Source: Oceanobacillus sojae
GTDB lineage: Bacteria > Bacillota > Bacilli > Bacillales > Amphibacillaceae
Assembly (NCBI RefSeq): GCF_007991515.1
Contig: NZ_BJYM01000008.1
Coordinates: forward strand, 62,001-126,000
Direction of reading: 5' to 3'
DNA: 64,000 bases
The notes beneath the pieces were generated by a model, which was given only the letters and a program-made list of their open reading frames with translations, had not been told where the DNA came from and searched no databases. This document shows, in pieces, positions 9,871 through 17,432 of this stretch (within the stretch, counting starts at the first letter, position 1; each line of letters opens with the position of its first letter). The translations under genes were made by a program, and so were the position numbers.

Positions 9871-9890
9871 CATCTGTGGTACCTTAGATG
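9871..9890. promoter_or_regulatory. Imperfect 20-bp palindrome upstream of folE2-yidD
   Basis: CATCTGTGGTACCTTAGATG is self-complementary at 16 of 20 positions, with a central GGTACC. It lies 24-43 bp before the folE2 start and downstream of a possible TATAAT (minus strand, 9905-9910). It could be an operator or just a leader hairpin. Confidence 0.3.
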
Positions 9891-9961
9891 CTTAAACAAT
9901 CAAAATTATAACTAGCCACTAGTATACTGAATTCGGCTTAAATATTCAATTTATCGGCTTT

Positions 9962-10543
9962 CTACATCCACGTTATTTTAGGCTCTGTACCATTTTTTAT
10001 TCGTTTAATATTTGCCCAATGACGGTAGGTTACAAAAGCAGTTAATAAAAAGATAACAATGGTCAGTCCGATGTCATTGAAAAACAAGGAAGCAAAAAAG
10101 GCAACAATTCCAGCAATCATGGATGAAAGTGAAACATATTTTGATAAATATAATGATAATAAGAACGTTGCAATCATGATAATAAACAGAAACGGATTAA
10201 TTCCGAGAATCATCCCGCCTGATGTTGCAACAGCTTTCCCGCCTTTAAACTTAGCGAAAATTGGATAAGTATGACCTAAGACAGCTATAATACCAATGAT
10301 TAAAGGATAGACGTTTGCATCAAATAATTGAGGTAATAAAACAGCTGCAGTTCCTTTTAAAATATCACCGATAATAACGATGCTTCCAGCTTTTATTCCA
10401 AGTACTCGAAAGGCATTGGTTGCGCCCAGGTTACCACTTCCATGCTCACGAACATCTATTTTATATCCTATTTTGCCGATAATTAAGGCAAATGGAATAG
10501 ATCCTAAGAGATATGCGATAATCCCAAAAATAATATAATCCAT
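9962..10543 (-). CDS. plsY: Glycerol-3-phosphate acyltransferase PlsY
   Basis: PlsY transfers acyl groups from acyl-phosphate to glycerol-3-phosphate in the membrane, the first step of phosphatidic acid synthesis. The 193-residue protein has about five membrane helices and the three conserved cytoplasmic motifs: [27 protein letters not shown] and [18 protein letters not shown]. Position beside folE2/yneR matches yneS of B. subtilis. The divergent neighbour normally found here (yneT) has been displaced by about 3.9 kb. Confidence 0.95.
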   Translation of the reverse strand: MDYIIFGIIAYLLGSIPFALIIGKIGYKIDVREHGSGNLGATNAFRVLGIKAGSIVIIGDILKGTAAVLLPQLFDANVYPLIIGIIAVLGHTYPIFAKFKGGKAVATSGGMILGINPFLFIIMIATFLLSLYLSKYVSLSSMIAGIVAFFASLFFNDIGLTIVIFLLTAFVTYRHWANIKRIKNGTEPKITWM

Positions 10544-10802
10544 ACGTTCCCAACTCTCTTTTACAAATTCTTATTTCAATACTCCTATGGTTATTTTAGC
10601 ATGAACCAATCTGTTTAAGTACAAATTTTTTTAGAAAAGCTTATCTGAGCTGTTCTTTTAGCAAATTTATTTTTTGCCTATACGTATCTTTATAAATTAC
10701 TCAACTTTCGCACTTTAAAAAGAAACTTCCTATCCATAGGAACAGGGGTTGATCATTTCTTCCATATATCTGTTGACAAAGATAGAAGGTAAAGTGTAAA
10801 GC

Positions 10803-11257
10803 GACCGCTACGGCGGACCGTTTTGCTTTCGACGTACAGGACGTACTAATGCAGGCGTTGCAACAGGACGTTGCGACCTTAGCCTGCCTAGGGGCACGCT
10901 CTTCATCTAACTTTTGCCAAGTACTCTTCTTGGCAAAAGTGGATCTTCAGATGATGCTAATCCCTGTCCAGCTACAAGCGTCAAAAACTAGACAACTTCC
11001 CGAAAGCGCCCTACGATAAAGAAGACTTAGCGACTGGCAAGCCGTCAGGCGCAGACAGAGCTAAAGTCGCGCTTATGCCCCGCGGGTGAAAGTCATCATC
11101 CGTTAAAGTAAAGGAAGGTCGACTAAAAGCAGGCTGAAGCCTAACGTCGGCATACCCCTAAAGGGGCATGATTCCTTTATCTCAGTTGCTTCGGTCCAGT
11201 TATTACGTTTTTAACCGACGCTTTCCGCTATTCTCTCAGGAGTCAAAACGGTCCGCC
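10803..11257. repeat. Structured repeat with inverted ends, containing a dispersed repeat (copy A)
   Basis: GGCGGACCGTTTTG at 10812-10825 is mirrored by CAAAACGGTCCGCC at 11244-11257, with further CCGCTA/TAGCGG similarity outside. Inside are a perfect 12-bp hairpin (ACTTTTGCCAAG with its complement, 10910-10940) and several smaller dyads. The part from 10966 to 11229 shares ordered blocks with 36402-36560: GTCCAGCTAC, CTTATGCCC, GAAAGTCA, TCCTTTATCTCAGTTGC and TACGTTTTTAA. That marks a dispersed non-coding family. Confidence 0.6.
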
Positions 11258-11511
11258 TCCGCTAGCGGGATGTTCTATACAGGTTGAAACAGCTGACTAA
11301 ATAGAAGTTAAATCAGATAAAACATTTTTTCTGATTAACGATAAAATATTCTGTCATGATTACTCTTTATTCATGAAAGCAATTCCGATATTTATTATCC
11401 ATGCTGGGTCATCATTTAAATTGCCAAATCAACCATTTGAAACACTAAAATAATCTTTTTATCAAGCAAAAGGCAATGATTTCATCCAACTCCCCCTCCT
11501 ATATGAGCGCA

Positions 11512-11623
11512 GACCAACCACGCAGACTCCTATGGGAACAGGGCGAGCTGAAGATCCACTTGAAAAGCGGGTTTCTTTTCAAGTTAGCTGAAGCCGTCCC
11601 CATGGAAAGCGTAGTGGTTGGTC
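11512..11623. repeat. Bacillaceae-type intergenic palindromic repeat
   Basis: GACCAACCAC (11512-11521) and GTGGTTGGTC (11614-11623) are perfect inverted ends. The interior has AGACTCCTATGGGAACAGG, a hairpin ACTTGAAAAG/CTTTTCAAGT (11558-11584) and CCCATGGAAAGCGTAG. This arrangement recalls the widespread Bacillus intergenic repeats with GACTCCTGCGGGA...GCGGAAAGCGAAG; that link is from memory and not checked. Confidence 0.5.
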
Positions 11624-11762
11624 GGGGCGGCGCTATACACAATCTCCATTCCAGTAGCAGGATAATGTAGACCATATTCATCCTGGAATAGGAAGGTATA
11701 GATGCTTATTCTCAAGTGCGAAAGTTGAGTTATATATAAACTGAAAAATAAAACGATGCCAG

Positions 11763-11788
11763 GTTTTTAAACACATACAATCGGGAAT
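11763..11788 (+). promoter_or_regulatory. Possible SigB-type promoter for opuF
   Basis: GTTTTT-N14-GGGAAT resembles the SigB consensus GTTTAA-N12/15-GGGTAT. It sits just beyond the inverted-repeat element and directly before the osmolyte importer. The predicted start of transcription (about 11795) is very close to the ribosome site at 11797, which weakens the call. Confidence 0.3.
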
Positions 11789-11812
11789 CATTTTATGAAG
11801 GGGGAATCTACT

Positions 11813-12877
11813 ATGATTACATTTGATGATATTACAAAAACATATCCAGATGGGACAACTGCTGTAGACCGATTTAATCTGACAGTAGAAAAAGGAGAAT
11901 TTATGACGTTGATTGGTCCCAGCGGATGCGGAAAGACAACCACGATGAAAATGATTAACCGTCTGATTGATCCATCTGCAGGAACAATATACATAGATGA
12001 TAAACCGGTAAGCGAATATTCCATTCACGAGTTACGGTGGAATATCGGTTATGTTCTGCAGCAAATTGCTTTGTTTCCTCATTTGACAGTGCAGGAAAAT
12101 ATTCAGGTGGTTCCAGATTTGCTGAAGTGGAAAAAAGGTAAAATGCAGAAACGGACAGATGAATTATTGGATATGGTAGGACTCGATCCATCCATTTTTA
12201 AAAAGCGATATCCAGGAGAACTGTCAGGAGGGCAGCAGCAGCGAATCGGCGTTATCCGGGCTTTAGCTGCGGATCCTGATATCGTATTAATGGATGAGCC
12301 GTTTAGCGCACTCGATCCAATCAGCAGGGAGCAATTACAAATAGATATAAATAAATTACAAACGGAGATCAAAAAGACGATTGTTTTTGTTACCCATGAT
12401 ATGGACGAGGCATTAAAAATGAGTGATCGTATTTGCCTGATGAAAGAAGGCAGTGTTGTTCAATGCGGATCTCCTGAAGAATTGATGAGACATCCTGAAA
12501 ATGAGTTTGTAGAAGAATTTATTGGAAATCGGCAGTCGCCATGGCTAAAACCGATTAAAGAAGTTATGAAGAAGGACCCAGCATATTTTAAGGAGGATAA
12601 TGCTGATGACGTGATGGAATACGGCAGTGCATTTTTCATGCTTGTGGACAAAAATCAGATTTTAAAAGGAATTTTTGAAAATCATAAGGAACAGAAAGAA
12701 GCTGTGACGATTCCTGTCGAAAGCACGGTTGAGGACGCATATGCAATTATTCGTTCAGTAAACCAGACTCATTTCCCGGTGGTGGAGAATGGTCAAAAAG
12801 CTGTCGGTGTTATTACAAGTAATGAATTGCTTCAATACTTCTATCAGCAGGAAAAGGAAGGAGCAGGCATCTTATGA
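11813..12877 (+). CDS. opuFA: Glycine betaine/osmolyte ABC transporter, ATP-binding protein (OpuFA/OpuCA-like)
   Basis: This 354-residue ATPase drives uptake of compatible solutes such as betaine. Visible are Walker A GPSGCGKTTT, the QQIALFPHLTV loop, signature LSGGQQQR and Walker B IVLMDEPFSALDP. The last third resembles tandem CBS domains, which sense ionic strength in OpuA/OpuC-type ATPases. ATG 11813 is chosen over ATG 11795 because AAGGGGG (11797-11803) lies between them. The stop codon overlaps the next start (ATGA). Confidence 0.88.
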   Translation: MITFDDITKTYPDGTTAVDRFNLTVEKGEFMTLIGPSGCGKTTTMKMINRLIDPSAGTIYIDDKPVSEYSIHELRWNIGYVLQQIALFPHLTVQENIQVVPDLLKWKKGKMQKRTDELLDMVGLDPSIFKKRYPGELSGGQQQRIGVIRALAADPDIVLMDEPFSALDPISREQLQIDINKLQTEIKKTIVFVTHDMDEALKMSDRICLMKEGSVVQCGSPEELMRHPENEFVEEFIGNRQSPWLKPIKEVMKKDPAYFKEDNADDVMEYGSAFFMLVDKNQILKGIFENHKEQKEAVTIPVESTVEDAYAIIRSVNQTHFPVVENGQKAVGVITSNELLQYFYQQEKEGAGIL

Positions 12878-14397
12878 GTTCATTTATTAACGTATTCCAG
12901 AATCGACAGGATATGCTCCTCCAGGCAATTTGGGAGCATTTACAGATTTCTTTAATTTCACTTGGTATTGCTATTTTAATTGCTGTTCCATTAGGGATAA
13001 TGCTGACAAGGTATCCACGTGTTGCCGAGCCTATTATCGGCACATCTGCAGTCTTACAGACAATACCGAGTCTTGCTGTGCTTGCCTTTTTAATTCCATT
13101 TTTAGGAATCGGAATTCAACCGGCTATTGTTGCGCTTGTACTATATGGACTGCTGCCAATTCTCAGAAATACATACACAGGAATAGACGGGGTTGATCCG
13201 GCATTACGGGAAGCTGCCAGAGGGATGGGGATGAATACCAGGAAGCAGTTAATGAAGATAGAGCTGCCGATTGCGATGCCAGTAATCATGGCTGGTATTC
13301 GAACCTCCATGGTGCTTATTGTTGGTACTACAACGATTGCGGCTTTAATCGGTGCCGGCGGACTTGGAGATATTATTTTACTAGGTTTGGATCGGGGAGG
13401 GGATATCCCGCTCGTCTTATTAGGTGCAATACCGGCTGCTTTATTAGCTGTCATTCTTGATTTTATTCTCCGTTTATTTGAGAAGCTGTCTAAGAAATAC
13501 GGAATGCAGGCTTTTGCAGCAATGTTGTTGATTGTTGTACTTGTGATTGCGATTCCTTTTATGATACCAAACAGCCAAAAAGGTGAAATTGTTATTGCTG
13601 GAAAATTAGGAGCAGAACCAGAAATCATTATGAATATCTATAAAATATTAATTGAGGAGGAAAGTGATATTACCGTTGAGTTAGAACCGAACCTTGGAAA
13701 AACAGATATGGTGTTTAATGCATTGCAGCAGGGAAGTATTGATATTTATCCGGAGTTTACAGGGACGGTTATCGTTTCACTGCTTGATGAACAAGCGGAG
13801 TCTAACGAAGCAGAAGAGGTATACGTACAAGCCAGAGACGGTATTAAAGAAGCATATAATTTGGAGCTATTAGAACCAATGTTGTTTAATAATACGTATA
13901 CGGTAGCTGTAACAAAAGAATTTGCAGAAGAAAACAATCTTAACGATATTTCTGACTTGAAATCGATTGAAAATGAAATAACAGCTGGCTTCACATTAGA
14001 GTTTAATGACCGTTATGATGGTTATGTAGGAATGCAGGACGTATATAATTTAGATTTTAATGAGGTAAACACAATGGATCCCGGTCTGCGTCAAGGAGCT
14101 ATTTCCAGTGGAGAAGTAGACGTGATTGATGCCTATGGAACGGACAGCTATATGGTAGAATTAGGGCTGGTAGCCCTGGAAGATTCTGAAAACTTATTTC
14201 CGCCATACCAGGGTGCACCGTTAATGCGGGCAGATACGTTAAAACAGTATCCAGAACTGGAAGATATATTGAATCAGTTAAGTGGACAAATTACAGATGA
14301 GGAAATGCAGGAAATGAATTATCAAGTGGATTATGAGGATGCATCTGCAGAGGATGTGGCCAGAGACTACTTGATAGAGAATAGTTTTATTGAATAA
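12874..14397 (+). CDS. opuFB: Osmolyte ABC transporter, permease fused to substrate-binding domain (OpuFB-like)
   Basis: This 507-residue protein has a transmembrane permease domain (residues about 1-215; EAA loop LREAARGMGMN) joined through a further membrane helix (about 217-232) to an extracellular OpuAC-type binding domain starting near GEIVIAGKLGAEPEI. The fusion of permease and binding protein, with only one ATPase gene alongside, is the OpuF layout described in Bacillus infantis and BilE/OpuF-like systems, as opposed to the four-gene OpuC. Betaine-like substrates are inferred. Confidence 0.85.
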   Translation: MSSFINVFQNRQDMLLQAIWEHLQISLISLGIAILIAVPLGIMLTRYPRVAEPIIGTSAVLQTIPSLAVLAFLIPFLGIGIQPAIVALVLYGLLPILRNTYTGIDGVDPALREAARGMGMNTRKQLMKIELPIAMPVIMAGIRTSMVLIVGTTTIAALIGAGGLGDIILLGLDRGGDIPLVLLGAIPAALLAVILDFILRLFEKLSKKYGMQAFAAMLLIVVLVIAIPFMIPNSQKGEIVIAGKLGAEPEIIMNIYKILIEEESDITVELEPNLGKTDMVFNALQQGSIDIYPEFTGTVIVSLLDEQAESNEAEEVYVQARDGIKEAYNLELLEPMLFNNTYTVAVTKEFAEENNLNDISDLKSIENEITAGFTLEFNDRYDGYVGMQDVYNLDFNEVNTMDPGLRQGAISSGEVDVIDAYGTDSYMVELGLVALEDSENLFPPYQGAPLMRADTLKQYPELEDILNQLSGQITDEEMQEMNYQVDYEDASAEDVARDYLIENSFIE

Positions 14398-14416
14398 TTA
14401 TAAAGGAGGAATTATG

Positions 14417-14833
14417 ATGTCCGTTCAAAATCCAAGTAATGAAAGGTTAAAAGAAATTCTAACGGAAGCAAAAACAATTGCAGTTGTAGGGTTATCCGCC
14501 AATCCAGAGAGAACATCACATCAAATCGCTAAAAGAATGCAGGAGGAAGGATATAAGATTATTCCTGTGAATCCGACTCTTGATGAGGTTCTTGGAGAAA
14601 AAGCCTATCGCTCTTTAGCAGAAGTAGATGAGCCTATTGATATTATTAATGTTTTCCGCCGGCCAGAGCATTTGATGGATGTAGCAAAAGATGCTGTACA
14701 GACAGATTGTAAAATGTTTTGGGCGCAGCAGGGAATTGTAAATGAAGAGGCTTATGATTATTTAAAAGAGCATGATTTTGAAGTAGTGATGGACCTTTGT
14801 ATTAAAGTAGTTCATGCTGTATTATTGAAGTAG
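14417..14833 (+). CDS. yneT: YneT, CoA-binding-domain protein
   Basis: This 138-residue protein is a single Rossmann-like CoA_binding domain with TIAVVGLSANPERTSH, IIPVNPTLDEVLG and FWAQQGIVNEEAY. It matches B. subtilis YneT in size and motifs and precedes parE as there; function unknown. Two ATG codons lie behind AGGAGG (14404-14409); the second (14417, spacing 7) is chosen, the first is 14414. It may be read through from opuFB, 19 bp upstream, although these genes are separate in other Bacillaceae. Confidence 0.85.
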   Translation: MSVQNPSNERLKEILTEAKTIAVVGLSANPERTSHQIAKRMQEEGYKIIPVNPTLDEVLGEKAYRSLAEVDEPIDIINVFRRPEHLMDVAKDAVQTDCKMFWAQQGIVNEEAYDYLKEHDFEVVMDLCIKVVHAVLLK

Positions 14834-14878
14834 AAAATTTATGATTGGGTTATGTTCAGAATCTATTATAAATATACT

Positions 14879-14915
14879 AAAAGCTGAGTCAGGCATAATT
14901 CAGACTCAGCTTTTT
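14879..14915 (+). terminator. Intrinsic terminator after yneT
   Basis: A perfect 12-bp stem AAAAGCTGAGTC with its complement, 12-nt loop, followed by TTTTT. Confidence 0.88.
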
Positions 14916-15386
14916 AGTTTTAAATAAAATAACGGAAAGAAATTCAGCTGTTCAAGAACCTTAAATAAATGATTGCCTTGCTTTTCTTTGGTTTTTCCCA
15001 TAAGATATTAATGATGTAAACATTGATATAGTGCGTTTAAGTCTAATCAGATAAAACTCTTTGGAACGACAATTTATAACAAGCATTTCAATTGAAATGT
15101 TTTCTAATTTATTGGAAGCGTGTATGTTCAGACTAGACGAAGAAACAAATTTTGCTCTATAGTGTATAAACAAGGTTAAAATTTCTTATATAGGTAGAAC
15201 AAGGGTGGAAAAGAAACGTCATATAAGCACAGCTGCCTGAAGCTCCAAGCATTCAGCTGCTTACAGACTTCTAGTTTGTAACCAAATTGGTTTGCCGCTG
15301 AATTATTGCTTTGTGCTTTTTTTCTTTTATTAGAGTGTTATAGTTGCACAAGCACTTATACAAAAGTCTGTTTAATATTTACCTGT
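14916..15386. other. 470-bp gap with one large imperfect inverted repeat
   Basis: No gene is supported. From 15209 to 15328 the ends pair over AAAAGAAA/TTTCTTTT and AAGCACA/TGTGCTT, enclosing two CAGCTG copies, so a 120-nt transcript could fold as one long hairpin that ends in T residues. AGGGTGG at 15202 recalls a T-box signature, but the rest of a T-box is missing. A minus-strand frame at 14961-15173 has no family features. Confidence 0.35.
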
Positions 15387-15415
15387 TTGCCAAGTGAGAA
15401 CTAATGTTCTATGAT
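15387..15415 (+). promoter_or_regulatory. SigA-type promoter of parE-parC
   Basis: TTGCCA-N17-TATGAT lies 37 bp before the parE start, giving a short leader that contains AAAGGAG. Spacing and hexamers are close to the vegetative consensus. Confidence 0.65.
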
Positions 15416-15451
15416 GTATATAGAGGAAGTCTTGAAAGGAGAAGATGATTC

Positions 15452-17407
15452 GTGGAGAAAGAAAATCTATACTCTGATAGTTCTATCCAGGTACTGGAAG
15501 GGCTGGATGCAGTACGTAAACGGCCAGGAATGTATATTGGGAGTACCGACATTCGTGGATTACATCATCTTGTTTATGAAATTGTTGATAATGCTGTTGA
15601 CGAAGCACTGGCTGGTCATGGCAATCAAATTATAGTAACCATACATAAAGATGACAGTATTTCTGTGGAGGATAAAGGCCGCGGGATGCCGATTGGGATG
15701 CATGCAACCGGAAAACCAACAACAGAGGTTATTTTCACTGTTCTACATGCAGGCGGAAAATTCGGTCAAGGCAGCTATAAAACAAGTGGAGGATTACATG
15801 GAGTAGGGGCTTCTGTTGTAAACGCCCTATCAGAATGGCTGACAGTAACAACTTATCGTGATGGCCGTAAATATGAACAGCGCTTTGAAGATGGCGGGAG
15901 GCCTGCAACCGGCTTAGAGGACAAAGGCCCTTCCAAAAAGAAAGGTTCTTGTATTCATTTTAAACCGGACCCGGCGATTTTTTCTACAACGGTATTTAAT
16001 TTTGAAACCATTTCAGAGCGGTTAAGAGAATCTGCCTTTCTGCTTAAAGGGTTAAAAATTGAGCTGACAGATGAACATAATAATGAACACCAGGTTTATG
16101 AATATCCTGAAGGGCTGCGGTCTTTTGTAGAATGGCTAAATGAAGAAAAGGATGTTCTTCATCCAGTTGTTTCGTTTGAAGGAGAGCAATCGGAAATTGA
16201 AGTTGAATTTGCTTTTCAATTCAATGATGGATTTGCTGAAAACATGCTCTCATTTGTAAACCATGTGCGGACGCGTGATGGCGGTACACATGAATTTGGA
16301 GCAAGAGCGGCAATTACCCGGACTATGAATGATTATGCAAGAAGAGCTGGTTTATTAAAAGAAAAAGATAAGAATTTAGAAGGAACGGATATTCGGGAAG
16401 GATTGACAGCAATTATTTCCGTGCGTGTTCCAGAGAATAAATTACAATTTGAAGGACAGACAAAAGGAAAATTAGGAACCACAGAAGCTCGTTCTGCGGT
16501 TGATTCTGTCGTGTCTGAAAATCTGACTTACTTTTTGGAGGAAAATGTAGAAACTTCTACTGTGCTGATTAAGAAATCAATTCGCGCGAAAGAAGCAAGG
16601 GAAGCTGCGAGAAAAGCACGGGAAGAAGCCCGTACCGGTAAAAAGCGCAAAAGAAAAGATACCTTATTAAGCGGTAAATTAACACCGGCTCAATCGAAAA
16701 ACCCTAAAAAGAATGAATTATACCTGGTAGAGGGAGATTCTGCCGGCGGGTCGGCAAAACAAGGCCGTGACCGTAAATTCCAGGCGGTACTTCCATTACG
16801 CGGTAAGGTTATTAATACGGAAAAGGCAAAGCTTGAGGATGTCTTTAAAAATGAAGAAATCTCAACGATTATTCATACAATCGGAGCGGGCGTCGGCGGA
16901 GATTTCAATATGGAAGATGTTCAATATGACAAAATTATTATTATGACCGATGCAGATACCGATGGAGCACATATCCAGGTGCTTCTGTTAACTTTCTTTT
17001 ATCGATATATGCGTCCTTTAGTAGAGTCTGGAAAAGTGTTTATCGCACTTCCACCTCTGTTTAAGGTTTCTAAAGGTAAAGGAAAAAAAGAAAAAACGCT
17101 TTATGCATGGGATGAAAAAGAGCTGAAAAAAGCAGTCACTGAATTAAAAAATGGTTATGATATTCAACGGTATAAAGGTCTCGGTGAGATGAACGCTGAT
17201 CAGTTATGGGAAACAACAATGAATCCAGAATCCCGTACACTTATTCGTGTGTCAATTGATGATATCGCCAGAGCGGAAAGAAGAGTAACCACCTTGATGG
17301 GAGATAAGGTAGAGCCGCGCCGTAAGTGGATTGAAGGTCATGTTAAATTTGGTTTGGAAGAAGACGGGACCATTTTAGAAAATGAAAATATTCATAAAGA
17401 AGATTAG
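15452..17407 (+). CDS. parE: DNA topoisomerase IV subunit B (ParE/GrlB)
   Basis: The ATPase subunit of topoisomerase IV decatenates sister chromosomes together with ParC. The 651 residues cover a GHKL ATPase domain (VDNAVDEALAG, GRGMPIG, GGLHGVGASVVNAL), the transducer domain (LTAIISVRVP), and a TOPRIM domain with YLVEGDSAGGSAKQGRD and MTDADTDGAHIQ. GTG start at 15452 behind AAAGGAG. The QRDR-region motif LPLRGKVINTEKA appears unaltered. Followed after 25 bp by parC. Confidence 0.97.
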   Translation: MEKENLYSDSSIQVLEGLDAVRKRPGMYIGSTDIRGLHHLVYEIVDNAVDEALAGHGNQIIVTIHKDDSISVEDKGRGMPIGMHATGKPTTEVIFTVLHAGGKFGQGSYKTSGGLHGVGASVVNALSEWLTVTTYRDGRKYEQRFEDGGRPATGLEDKGPSKKKGSCIHFKPDPAIFSTTVFNFETISERLRESAFLLKGLKIELTDEHNNEHQVYEYPEGLRSFVEWLNEEKDVLHPVVSFEGEQSEIEVEFAFQFNDGFAENMLSFVNHVRTRDGGTHEFGARAAITRTMNDYARRAGLLKEKDKNLEGTDIREGLTAIISVRVPENKLQFEGQTKGKLGTTEARSAVDSVVSENLTYFLEENVETSTVLIKKSIRAKEAREAARKAREEARTGKKRKRKDTLLSGKLTPAQSKNPKKNELYLVEGDSAGGSAKQGRDRKFQAVLPLRGKVINTEKAKLEDVFKNEEISTIIHTIGAGVGGDFNMEDVQYDKIIIMTDADTDGAHIQVLLLTFFYRYMRPLVESGKVFIALPPLFKVSKGKGKKEKTLYAWDEKELKKAVTELKNGYDIQRYKGLGEMNADQLWETTMNPESRTLIRVSIDDIARAERRVTTLMGDKVEPRRKWIEGHVKFGLEEDGTILENENIHKED

Positions 17408-17432
17408 TTCGGATTGTAAGGAGTGATTCCAT

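Larger units (their letters stand above)
10699..11730. repeat. 1.03-kb non-coding element bounded by a perfect 17-bp inverted repeat
   Basis: ACTCAACTTTCGCACTT at 10699-10715 is repeated exactly in inverted orientation at 11714-11730. The 1 kb between them has no credible gene and looks more GC-rich than its neighbours. It is filled with hairpins and with two Bacillaceae-type dispersed repeats, annotated separately. The outer repeats resemble the ends of an insertion sequence or a non-autonomous derivative, but no transposase remnant or clear target duplication could be recognised. Confidence 0.55.

Noticed and set aside
9848..9961. Zur box for folE2
   Set aside because: No TCGTAAT-type dyad could be found; CAAAATTATAAC is only AT-rich.
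11476..11681. Two overlapping 60-64 codon frames inside the repeat element
   Set aside because: They follow the palindromic repeat, mirror each other on both strands, and lack start signals.
10699..11730. Intact insertion sequence with transposase
   Set aside because: The inverted ends are perfect, but no frame between them resembles a DDE, HUH or serine transposase.
14961..15173. 70-codon minus-strand frame
   Set aside because: No ribosome site, no recognisable motif, and located in a gene-poor AT-rich gap.
15202..15216. T-box signature AGGGTGG upstream of parE
   Set aside because: The rest of the T-box sequence (GAACCGCG, specifier loop, terminator pair) is absent and parE is not an aminoacylation or amino-acid gene.
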